A stretch of DNA of 64,000 nt from Trachythela sp. YZ-2020 (taxonomy: Eukaryota; Cnidaria; Anthozoa; Malacalcyonacea; Clavulariidae). Positions 32,301-42,000 of this stretch are shown here, piece by piece. Location of the stretch: assembly GCA_016169945.1 (NCBI GenBank), contig JADLSH010000191.1, positions 1,763,501 to 1,827,500 of the forward strand, written 5' to 3'. Position numbers and translations under genes: made by a program. Under the pieces are notes generated by a model. It was given only the letters and a program-made list of their open reading frames with translations. It was not told the origin of the DNA and ran no database searches. Within the stretch, counting starts at the first letter, position 1. Each line of letters begins with the position of its first letter.

Positions 32301-33385
32301 CAAAATGTTCTGTATATAATAAAACAGTTATTCTACTCACTCTCGTCGTATATGACTGTTAGCCGACTCGGCGCTATCGCGCTCATATATGACTAAAGTT
32401 TGTAGAATAACTGTTAAATATTCACCTTCTTGGACAGTTAGTAATTTCTTTTCAATTTGACTTATTCTTTCTTTGTACAATCTAAAATATTTAGTAACAT
32501 GTTGTATAAATATTACTACAAAATAATGCATTAATTTTTTATTACATGCATTCTACTCTTTATTGCAATTATTAAGTATCAATTACATTCTAGATATTAA
32601 TTACGATTATGAATTAATAATAACGTACTGTTCTTTGATATCAACAAATTGTTTCTCGAGCTCACTCATTTCTTGCACACATTGCAACCGTCTTTTTTCA
32701 TTTTCAATTTCATCACCTGAGGTAGAAATTTAGATAAGATGACAAATTAGTGACAAATCATTGATACTCTTACAAAAAAGGGGTTAGTTTGGCTAGCTGG
32801 GAAATTTGACATCGCTTAAAGAAAAGGGGGATCAAGGATGACTAGCTTCAAGGTATGAAAAACTTGGGGTTTTCAACAGTCTCGCATCATCCTAGACATT
32901 TGCATATTTGAATGATGAACAGTTGCACATGAAACATTGTCTATTCTCATGTCAAATTGTCTATTCTCATGTCAAATTTCAATGACAAAAGAGCAGTTGG
33001 CAGTTTTCATCTGCAGCTGATGCGAAAGACGGTAATTTCAAAGAAATGACATTTGGCCACTATATCACTCCAGTGCTAAAGTTGTGGCTATAGAGCTCAG
33101 TGATTGTGGTAAATACAAATCTAAAAGGTCATAGAAACGAACAAACGCGCGAATTTCTATCCACTTCACAACTACTAAACAAACCAAGCATATTCTACAA
33201 ACAAAATACCCTCTACTCTACATCCCAAAGAACATATTTCAAGAAAACTGACCTGAACTTGACGATTCTTCAGAGCCAGATGAACTAGCATCATCATTCT
33301 CATCGTCATCGCTCATATTTTCATCTGCTGTCATATTTCGCGTTATTTCGTCTTCGCCGCTCTCTTCTCCGTCAATTTCAGGCAT
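29333..33385 (-). CDS. BRMS1L: BRMS1-like protein, Sin3-HDAC complex subunit
   Basis: 329 residues (human BRMS1L 323). A Sds3/BRMS1 family member that joins SIN3-HDAC corepressor complexes. Fifteen exons: 33253-33385, 32629-32716, 32426-32481, 31923-31994, 31825-31844, 31642-31701, 31434-31530, 31203-31295, 30989... the ninth being 30925-30989, then 30684-30717, 30555-30575, 30336-30411, 30202-30255, 30061-30091, 29333-29422. The sum of 990 bases closes in frame. It has an acidic N-terminus, then coiled coil MSELEKQFVDIKEQLYKERI, EYLDPLYKLKEMCKVRQEVA, LEEKIRKLEEDRHNSDIS, GPYIVYMLRDMDIYEDWAAI, and a C-terminal Tudor-like part ending KKPHGDRFKLYIAQLQKGKF. Exons of 20 and 21 bases occur. The intron 30990-31202 is U12-type AT-AC. 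Confidence 0.95.
29565..29917. mobile_element. piggyBac-like MITE (353 bp) in BRMS1L intron 14
   Basis: TTAA flanks both sides (29561-29564 and 29918-29921). Termini are inverted repeats of about 25 bases starting AGAGTGAGTATCATGCAAG. A nested hairpin, AAGCCTGGTTTTCAT at 29707-29721 against ATGAAAACCAGGCTT at 29782-29796, sits inside. No transposase frame. Confidence 0.85.
30990..31202 (-). other. U12-type AT-AC intron of BRMS1L
   Basis: On the minus strand the intron begins ATATCCTTTATC, the U12 AT-AC 5' splice consensus, and ends CTAC. The branch site TTCCTTAAC (31007-30999) sits about 10 bases from the 3' end. No AG exists between the branch site and the required exon start. Splicing ATATCC..AC restores VAVTGPYIVYML, matching the family, in correct phase. 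Confidence 0.93.
32183..32226. repeat. Perfect 19-bp palindrome in BRMS1L intron 3
   Basis: TTCTCTACTAGCAGGATAT and its reverse complement are separated by a 6-base loop. It directly precedes a 41-codon open frame starting at 32237. Confidence 0.75.
32237..32362 (+). pseudogene. Possible transposon-gene 5' remnant
   Basis: A 41-codon frame, MAGRFGQLNEEEIQVLVEKS..., stops at 32360-32362. Its start resembles, from memory, the N-terminus of Crypton/KIAA1958-like tyrosine-recombinase proteins (RF..LTEEEI..L.E). It lies in a BRMS1L intron on the opposite strand, next to a palindrome. Low confidence. Confidence 0.25.
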
Positions 33386-33928
33386 TTTAGAGAAAAGTTT
33401 ATTCAAACGAAGTTGAAATAGTCAAAATACGATCAGAATTTAAAAAAATCTCGCACATAAACAATTTTGATTTGAAATGTGACTGCAATACTTGTTGAAT
33501 GCAGACAATCATATAAATGACATGCGCTATTCAACTTTGACACTGATCTCTATATATTTGAAGTTTATGTGTTTCCACTTTATTGCCACAGTTTTCCTGT
33601 ACCGTCGTTTGCATCTAAGGATGAACAGTTGCAAATATAAACATTGTGCATTTTCATGTAGCTACGTCATGGGATATCAGGAAGACTAGAACCGTTCATC
33701 CTTCGTTGCAAATATTGGGTATCCTCAACTTTCAGAAATTTATTGATTGGTCAAATTTTCTTTGAATCTTTAGATTAATTTGTGCTTGCTGGTCAAGAGT
33801 CCCTTGTCTTTCAGAGCTATGCACGACAGAAGTAATACAAAAACCAGGTGAGTTTCTTTACATACTGTATTTCTGTTTTGATATTACAGTTTTCTAGTTA
33901 AATACTACACTTCTGGCTGGCAAATATT
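33386..33928. other. Spacer between EIF1AD stop and BRMS1L start
   Basis: Carries the BRMS1L promoter and the EIF1AD 3' UTR, both genes on the minus strand. No other gene is seen. Confidence 0.5.
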
Positions 33929-35156
33929 CTAATTTGTGTTATTATTGTCAATTATGGTTTTAATTGCCACATCTTCATTGCTTGTTATTTCTGGACAATC
34001 AAGTGAATCAACATCACTGTAATCATCAACACTGATCTCATCCTCATCACTGGAGTCGGAGTCCTCTGAATGAATAACCAATGATTGAAGACGGTTTGGG
34101 TTTTCAAATAAATCATTGTCATCTGCGTCACTTTCACTGTCTGAGCTCAAGTTCTGTTCATCTTTCCCTCTGTTATATCTGTCTTTCCTTGTATTGCCAT
34201 TTACTGCTGGTTTAGGATGGCCATTTTGCTCAAATGCTTTCTCTTGAAACTTTTCAGGCCTATAAATTGTTGTAAATTATGATATGTATAAAATAAACAG
34301 CAGTACATTAATTATGACAGTCTGAATCAGTCAGCTTTGCACATCAGTCGTCAGCTTAGACTTCAACAAGTTATTAGTTTGTTAGTTAGCTCAATAAGCT
34401 GCAGTGGTTTGTGTCTGAACTAATGGAAAAGATTAAAATACTTCAGGTAGTTCAGCCACAAACAACAAATATTTAAGCATGCTTACCACAATCCTTCTTT
34501 TTTAAGATATTTCACTTGTTGTGGATACAATATATGAGCTATTTCTCCACATACTTTATTCCCTTCCTCAATTGGGTCAACAATCACAAAGTCTCCTAAA
34601 GAATTTCAAAAGTGATTTCACTCTGTTTAAAACCAGACAATTTTACTTGTCAAGGGTGAATCTTGTGCTTTATTGGGCTAAAAACTGAACTAAAAATTTG
34701 TCATAAATATCTTGTTAACTTAGCTGCTAAGAATACCTCGTTTAATCCAGACATTTTTTCGGAATTTTGAAGGCATGCTTATCAAGAAATGATCACCACT
34801 TGGGGTCTCTGCTTCGTGCAGATTATTGCCTCTGCTTCCAGTAATCTGTTAAATAAATATATTTAAATTTAGTTTTATTATTTGATATTTAATGTTGAGG
34901 GCTGGAGATATTTTGTAGGGGTATTTAGGGATAAAATTAGGGGTATTTGGGTTTAGAAGTAGGGGGTTTTGTGGATATGATTAGGGTTATTTATGGATAA
35001 TTTAAATCAAAATCACACGTTAGACCAAATGTTATTTGTTGACCAAATCGTTTTAAAATCGCAGTTCACCTTAACAATAATTTGTTTCTCTTCTGGTGTC
35101 ACAAAATCGTCGAGAACTTCACGAGTGACGTGCTTTCTCTTTGTGGCTTTCGACAT
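33929..35156 (-). CDS. EIF1AD: EIF1AD, eIF1A-like domain protein
   Basis: 211 residues from exons 35070-35156, 34737-34845, 34487-34595 and 33929-34259; phases close (636 bases). The S1/eIF1A-like OB fold has [55 protein letters not shown] and [10 protein letters not shown], all close to human EIF1AD (165 residues). The C-terminus is a long acidic Ser/Asp tail, longer than in human. A nuclear RNA-binding protein with an unclear role. In human it is the head-to-head neighbour of BANF1; here BRMS1L lies between them. Confidence 0.94.
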
Positions 35157-37917
35157 TTTTAGCCCACTAAGTTTCTATGACGAATTGCTGTTCACTCAGC
35201 TCGCACTTTGTTGCTTTTTACCAAACACCCGGGCGGGAAAAAACACGCGATCTCTTGATTTCTAGTTAGCCATGATTGCGTTGTACATGTACAGTTAGTA
35301 ATAGACTCCAAAATAAGATGATTTGTACGAGAATTTGAATGAATTAGAAATAGAAATATTTATCAATGCGTCAGCCATTTTTGTCTGTAGGAAAAGGGAT
35401 GTTAAGAGTAAATATGGGATATATGTTTAGGTTTGTTTCTTGTATCCTTCTAAATCCACTAATACCCTGTACTTTCATAGTTTATTCATGATTATCCATA
35501 CCGTGTTGAAATATGACGTCATATGTTGAGACCACTGATCTCTATAAACAAATGACTATACTAAAAGTGGGTATGGACCATTGAAGCAAAGGTGATAATG
35601 ACGGTATATTTTTCAAATTGATAACAGCCGATTCTTGGTGACTTCATAAATATTAACACTTATAGGAACAAACAATCTTATATTTATTTGCCATTTATTG
35701 CATATAATGAAAAGATCAAAAGAATTTGACTAGGCTATGACGAAACCATGTGTCAACGGGTGAACAAAGTACATTTTTCAAATTTATCGACCTCGCCGTA
35801 TTGACTAAGTATTCTTGTCAAAAACATGACACTTTTCAACTTAATGACTTAGAAATTTTAATTAACTAACTTGCATGACAAAAGCTATCTTATATATTCA
35901 ATTTTGACTCCAAGCCATTGATGTTGGATACTTGGCTTATGTCAATATATATTATCATGTCTGAACAATGAAAAGCCAAGGTCGAGATGTCATGTCGGAC
36001 ATTTACGTCATAGGTTAGTCTAGGTCACGAAGCAGGGTGAGACCGTGAGACAAAAACGTGCCTTGTGTTTTGGCCCTTAATGATATTAGTCATGAATATA
36101 TTCTACGTGATTAAAGAGTTTTAAATAATATATTGTAGCTCATCTCAACGAATGAGGGTCTGAAATTCAGGCTTAGCTTGCGAGAGTACGTATTGAGTTT
36201 ATTTAGGCATGCGCACAATTGTGATTTTAGGAATTTCGATTGTATAGTGAATCTTTCATCTAAGTGCAAACATATTTATATATTGGTTGCATTCCATACT
36301 TATGATATGCCAAACTATTTACGTCATTGTATATTCTTCATCAAATTTTTCATAACTTTAATTGACTCTTTGTCATGTATTTTGACATCGACACACGGCT
36401 GGTCACTAATAGGACATCAGAACAAAATTACAGTAACACCGTAAGTGTCTCCGTGGGTTTCGTCAAGTCGCTATCGTTTCATTGTGTATGTTTATGTATT
36501 AATGCGGGTTTCCCCTGATATAATAAATATTTATTAAAATGAGAGAAAAAACAGATGCTGGAATCGTAGTCTCCTAACTAGATCTACAGTAACGGCATCT
36601 GACGGCATCTTCATATTTCTCCAAAAAGATGAAAGTTTTCTCGTTCATCCTGCCGTTATATTTCGACACGGTCAATTGTCTGGAGAATGGACCCTCTCTG
36701 AGCTTTTTATTTTGACGGAAAATTATTTCGAGAATCGTTTCCTGTACGTGCGTGTCCGGTGTTGAAGAATCAGAAAATGTTTCTCATTAATTTTTTCGGA
36801 AATTATTCACGTGAAAGTGAATTGTTTTACACGTGAAGATGATTAATAGGATATAATTGATGAAGACTAAAAATCATTGAAATTGTTTTCTTTTTATTAA
36901 ATCTGACTCTTTGCATGATTACTAATGTCTAATCTACACATTTCCTACAAAGTTTACAAATCCATTTACCCCTTGCAAGCTTTTGATAATTGATATCGCT
37001 CGATTTTTCATGGACAATATATTTTTCGTGGACCGTTGTTTTCATGATCACGTGTCGAGCACGTGGACACTTCATGGGCACTTCGCTGACATTCATGAAA
37101 CCGTTATCTGTGCTTATCTCAGTAAAATACGTAAAAGAACACACACAAAACCGCCTGTTTGTTTAAATCGCTTTCTTTAACAGAGAAAATACCTTTAAAC
37201 CTATATATATAGCCCACAATTGTGCCATTTCATATTGTAACACGTCCATGTTACATCAGGACAATCTCGAACCAACCTCGTACCGAGTCCCATGGTACGA
37301 GGTTGCATCAGAACATAAACAGAAATCATGCAATTCTCTGACCTTGACAGCTGTAAAACAAATATTTAATTTTGCTTGCTCAATATAATATAATATGCGA
37401 GTGTTCATCGTCATACAGAAATAGATGCCTATCAATTCCAATTCAATACTTTATCTGTCATATTGTTTCATTTGCATACAATCAAGTTGGGTCGGCCAAA
37501 AAAGGGTTGACGTAAATAGAGTTAATAACCACAAGCCTTGTCAGCTCTGGTACCGGTAAAATATAACTAAAATTGGAAAAGACGTTTATGCCTTTACGTG
37601 CTAAGCGTTATTTTGCAAGTAAAATGGCTACATAAGCAAAAACAGGTAGGGTTCTACTCAAAGTAAATTTCCAATATAGATATCTTGATAGTACACCGTT
37701 TGCTTTGTCTATATAGGCTTTGCAATGCAATATAGGCGATGTCAAATATGCGCTGTGTGCATGTTTTGTTCACGTGCGCATCAGCTGTTTTCATATCTAT
37801 TTCCGGTATTGCAAAAATTTTGAGGAGCTCCCCTGAGCCGCAAAGCTAAAAATTATTTTGGTGTTGGATGTCATTCGCGTCGCTTCTCTCGTATTTGCAC
37901 AACGAAACGAGTAAGCG
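35157..37917. other. 2.8 kb intergenic stretch between EIF1AD and the Kelch gene
   Basis: AT-rich region between divergent start codons. An 11-base-arm inverted repeat AACCTCGTACC/GGTACGAGGTT lies at 37274-37304. An open frame at 36929-37144 (minus) has scattered Cys and no recognisable domain. The 5' UTR and promoter of the Kelch gene should lie near 37750-37917. No gene can be supported. Confidence 0.5.
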
Positions 37918-39765
37918 ATGATTGAGCTTGATAGCTCGAATGATAGTGAAGTTAGCTCTGAACACTCGATGGAAAGCTTAGAGCAAGATGATTATTTGGA
38001 AAGCGTTGTTTCGATTAGCGAAAATTTGGGCACAAAAATGCTGCATCAGCTGAACGAATTTCGCGAAGATGGAACACTTTGCGACGCGAAATTGCGATTA
38101 GAAGGAAAAGAATTCGACGTACATAAAGTGGTTCTGTCCTCAAGTTGTCCGTATTTTCGAAGTCTTTTCACCACGAACATGAAAGAGCGAAATCAAAACG
38201 TTATAGATTTAAAATGTCCCGTCGATTTAGTCGACCGTATGAATGATTTTCTAACATTTTTATACACAACTAAAGTACAATTGACCGACGAAAATGTTGA
38301 GGCTTTGATTGTCGCCGCAGATTATTTCAATGTTGTAGAGTTGAAAGAACTTGGGTGTAGATTTTTGCAACAAAATGTAAACTTATCAAATGGGATTGGG
38401 TTGCATGACTTTGCTGGGAGATATCATTGCGAACCATTACGTGAAATGACTCGGGATTTTTTAGTTGAGAATTTTACTGCAGTCTCTCAAACTGAAGAGT
38501 ATTTAGATACCGACCCTGAGCAATTGTTAGAAATAGTTTCCAACGATGAGTTAGTTCTGTTTGCAGAAGAAGAGCTCTACAAAGGCATTTTAAGATGGGT
38601 TAAGCATGATTTGAGGAACCGTTTGGGATTTTTCCCTGAGTTATTCTCCAAGGTTAGACTTCAGGATGTAAGTAAGACTTACCTTGCCGAGACAATTGCC
38701 AAGGAAAAGTTAGTTACCAACGATCCAATTTGCTCTGATCTATTAATGCGGACTCTAGTGGAATGCTATGTTATTGAAGATGCAACAAGTGTGCATCCAT
38801 CTCGGTTTCACGACTGCGTCTTTGTAAACGGCGGCCGAGTGCCATCTGGGGCAACTGCATCCTCTTACCTCTATGTCCCTTCTCAGAATGCCTGGTTCAA
38901 AGTACCTTCAATGAGTATAGTTCGGTACAGCCATGGTGCAGCCACTGTGCGAGATGATGTCTTTGTCCTAGGTGGGTATTCCAAGTCTGGATTTACGGCT
39001 GAAGTTGAGAGGTTTAATGTTAAATCAAGGAAATGGTCAACTAGTCAACCTTTGCCGACTCCCATGAAGGGAATGGCTGTTGCAGCAGTTGGTGATTCGC
39101 TTTACGTAGCTGGCGGAATTGTTGAGAATGGTATCCGACTTGGTATCCTGAAACGTTATGACCCTGAGACGGGAAGATGGGAAGTTAAGGCACCTTTGCA
39201 TGTTTCGCGTAGTGGTGCGAGTCTTGTTACTGTCGGTAAATTCCTGTATGCCATTGGTGGGAAGGCAAGTGATAACCAAATGCTGTCGTCCATGGAGCGG
39301 TATTCAATCGAGAATGACACCTGGGAGACCATGAATGAGATGTCACACAAGCGAGCTTATGCTGTTGCTGCATCGGTCGCTAATGGCAACATCCTTGTTG
39401 TTGGAGGTATCAACGAAGCTGGTGAGGTTGACACGATTGATCATCATCATGTGATTGTCGTTCGGATGTACCTACAAAGCTGCGAGATGTACAACTCTGC
39501 TGCTGGTGTCTGGTTCCCTGTTGCCGACTTAAGTGTCCCACGAGCATTTGCTGGCATTACTGTCCATGGTGAGAAGGTTTATGTGTTTGGTGGAGAGGGT
39601 ACTGGTACGAGGTACCATAACAGCGTCGAGTGTTATGATTGTACGACCAACAAGTGGGATGTCGTCTCACACATGCCAGAGCCAAAGAAATTCTTGCAAT
39701 GTTGCAAGCTCATGTTGCCGCAAGGGCTGTTCCGAAACCTTCCTAATATAAGTGCAAGTAATTGA
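37918..39765 (+). CDS. BTB-BACK-Kelch (KLHL family) protein, intronless
   Basis: 615 residues in a single exon. BTB domain at about 45-150 (DAKLRLEGKEFDVHKVVLSS, YFRSLFTTNMKE, AADYFNVVELKELGCRFL), BACK domain at about 155-260 (LLEIVSNDELVLFAEEELYK) and six Kelch-type blades at about 300-600 (for example VFVLGGYSKSGFTAEVERFN, LYAIGGKA, ILVVGGINEAG, VYVFGGEG). Such proteins are usually substrate adaptors of CUL3 ubiquitin ligases: BTB binds CUL3 and Kelch binds substrate. I cannot name the orthologue. The acidic N-terminus (about 40 residues) is extra. Confidence 0.92.
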   Translation: MIELDSSNDSEVSSEHSMESLEQDDYLESVVSISENLGTKMLHQLNEFREDGTLCDAKLRLEGKEFDVHKVVLSSSCPYFRSLFTTNMKERNQNVIDLKCPVDLVDRMNDFLTFLYTTKVQLTDENVEALIVAADYFNVVELKELGCRFLQQNVNLSNGIGLHDFAGRYHCEPLREMTRDFLVENFTAVSQTEEYLDTDPEQLLEIVSNDELVLFAEEELYKGILRWVKHDLRNRLGFFPELFSKVRLQDVSKTYLAETIAKEKLVTNDPICSDLLMRTLVECYVIEDATSVHPSRFHDCVFVNGGRVPSGATASSYLYVPSQNAWFKVPSMSIVRYSHGAATVRDDVFVLGGYSKSGFTAEVERFNVKSRKWSTSQPLPTPMKGMAVAAVGDSLYVAGGIVENGIRLGILKRYDPETGRWEVKAPLHVSRSGASLVTVGKFLYAIGGKASDNQMLSSMERYSIENDTWETMNEMSHKRAYAVAASVANGNILVVGGINEAGEVDTIDHHHVIVVRMYLQSCEMYNSAAGVWFPVADLSVPRAFAGITVHGEKVYVFGGEGTGTRYHNSVECYDCTTNKWDVVSHMPEPKKFLQCCKLMLPQGLFRNLPNISASN

Positions 39766-40884
39766 CTATGTGAAGATGTGTTGTAAGAACAAAGGAATAA
39801 AGTAGGACTCTTTCTAGTCTGTCTTTGTTCTAGCAGAAAATAAGTGCACTCATATTAATGTAAAATGGCTGATATTTCAATAAGTAGAACAATAGAAGTA
39901 ATTGCAATTATTATAAAGTTGATTTAGTTAAGAATTTAAATTTTTTTATATAACCATTTATATTGAATTTTGTAGGAGTGTAGCATGCAGTACGGTAAAT
40001 TAATTGTAGGCTGAGAAAAATGAAATACAAATAGTCTGAATAATGATTACTTTATATAAGTGAAGTACGATAGCTTAACATAGTCAGCTTTAATAAAGCG
40101 GAATAAAACTAGGAGTAAAACTGGGAGTAGGAATACACATTGTATTGCCAAAACCGCAGATGCTTCCTCTCACTCGAAAAAACATGTCATATTTTCGTGT
40201 CAAAACATTCAGGAATGTGACTACATTTTTCGCATGAGAGGATGCATCCACGGTAAATGGTTTGTTAGTACTTTGGTTCTTGTCAACATTTCTGTAACAA
40301 TGTGGATGATGTGGAAATATTGCAAATATAAAGACTTGATATATTGATTAATAAGTTCATAAAAAGATCCCACACATGTTATGGAATACCCACAGTATAT
40401 TGATTTATAGTAATGTGTTATATACCATATCAAAAATGCATTTTGTAATTGAGAAAAGTAAATAGACACTACCTGAATTTGTTTGAATGTGCACAAAACA
40501 ATAGCTTGTACTCAACAATGACAATGTGATCCTATTTTACTTATAGTTAAGTCGTCGCTAGCCTCGTACCATTGTTTCATGATGTGCATTCAAGCAAATT
40601 TAGAAAGTCTGTATTCAGAAGTATGCGGTTATAAATAATAAGCGATAGTGTGTAACAATAGCCTGTATAATATTGTAGTTAAAGAACATTGTAGAGCCTT
40701 TAAACTAGAGGACTGTATAGATAAACAATAGGGATTAGCTTTTTTGTATAAAATGTAGTTATATACTCATTAAAATATACTGTAATGAGTTTTATTTGAA
40801 TATACTGCAATGTGTACATGAGAAATAATCATTCAAATTGTACATTTAATGCAATTCTTTGATCTTTCCAGCAAAACTTGCAGT
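39766..40884. other. Spacer between convergent Kelch gene and TSNAX
   Basis: AT-rich 3' UTR and intergenic sequence. No gene, RNA or structured repeat is seen. Confidence 0.5.
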
Positions 40885-41757
40885 TTATTGCCCATCGGCA
40901 GCATGGTCTGTATTTGAAGCTATCAGAGTTGCCAACATATTCTCCGGGACTTCTGAACCTCGAATGTGAATAGTATAACAAGTGTTTTCCACTTTCTTTA
41001 AACTATTTTTCAAAACCTCCAGTTTCTTAGGAAGACCTCGTTGCCGATTTCCAAATGTGATGAACTCATCATGGATTTTGCGCAGAATTTGGCAAATTTC
41101 CAGGGGGGTTGTGAGATTTCCTTGACCAACGCTGTTTATAGCCAATCGCATTAGTTCTCCAGTGAGATCTGATATACCAAGGATGTACTCGGCAGGGGGG
41201 ATGGGAACCTGGATGTTCTCACCAGGGGGGATGGGGACCTGTGGTGGTACTGACCCTTCAGGGGGCTTGATGACCTGAATTTTCTCACCAGGGGGGTTTG
41301 GGACCTCCTCTTGAATTGGCTCTGTAGCAGGACTTTCTCCTCCATTTTCAAACACAAGTTCTTTACAGATCTGTTCAAATGAAACTAGACTTCCATGTTT
41401 TAAGAAATACCAAAATGAATATGCCTCGATAAACTCTTGCAAGCCAGGCGAATAAGCTCTTATGAATTGATAACAATCTTCATATAAAAGCTCTTTGGCG
41501 ATCTCTTTAAACAATTCTTTAATCCCAGCAAACTTTTCTGCTGCTTCTTCCAATGTTTTAGCACGCGTTTTCTCGTCCAAACCTCGGTGTAAGAGAAAAA
41601 TAGCCCGTTTACTTTGTATTGTGATGTCTCTACTGTATTTCACTAGGCGTTCATATTTATCATGACGGTTATCTAACTCCGTTTGGAAACTTTGAAATAG
41701 TTGGTGAATAGGTGAAGCATCGTTTTGAGGCTTTTTGGCAGCTGTTTCGTGCGACAT
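40885..41757 (-). CDS. TSNAX: Translin-associated factor X (TRAX), intronless
   Basis: 290 residues, same as human TSNAX. TRAX pairs with translin in the C3PO endoribonuclease, which acts on small RNAs and tRNA fragments. Matches include ELDNRHDKYERLVKYSRDIT, KRAIFLLHRG, GLQEFIEAYSFWYFLKHGSL, GISDLTGELMRLAINSVGQG and CYTIHIRGSEVPENMLA. The catalytic acidic residues are probably the Glu/Asp in ELLYEDCYQF, GLQEFIEA and DLTGEL. A proline-rich insert with PPGEKIQV / PPGENIQV repeats (about residues 150-195) replaces the usual linker. First ATG at 41757; a longer in-frame extension lacks ATG. It is 243 bases from the divergent APLF start. Confidence 0.93.
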   Translation of the reverse strand: MSHETAAKKPQNDASPIHQLFQSFQTELDNRHDKYERLVKYSRDITIQSKRAIFLLHRGLDEKTRAKTLEEAAEKFAGIKELFKEIAKELLYEDCYQFIRAYSPGLQEFIEAYSFWYFLKHGSLVSFEQICKELVFENGGESPATEPIQEEVPNPPGEKIQVIKPPEGSVPPQVPIPPGENIQVPIPPAEYILGISDLTGELMRLAINSVGQGNLTTPLEICQILRKIHDEFITFGNRQRGLPKKLEVLKNSLKKVENTCYTIHIRGSEVPENMLATLIASNTDHAADGQ

Positions 41758-42000
41758 TGCTGAACAATCTTCGTTTTTCCTTCGCCTTTTTCGACCCAAA
41801 GTTGCAGTTTCCTAAATCCTAACTTTCCATGATTGCGCTAGACCATATTTATTTTTAAATTGATACGGTTTACCGCTGGTAAGATTTTTTGACTTATATT
41901 TTAATACTCAAATTGTGCTCGTGGGCTCAGATTATACATTGTTAAATTTTTAACTTTTCCAAAACACAAAATGTGAGAATTTGCAGACAGAAAGCTAAAA
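41758..42000. promoter_or_regulatory. Bidirectional TSNAX/APLF promoter region
   Basis: Only 243 bases separate the two divergent start codons, so both genes' 5' UTRs and core promoters must lie here. No TATA box is obvious. Confidence 0.5.

Noticed and set aside
36929..37144. Cys-containing minus-strand open frame in the EIF1AD-Kelch spacer
   Set aside because: The Cys spacing fits no zinc finger I know, and the frame is short; treated as chance.
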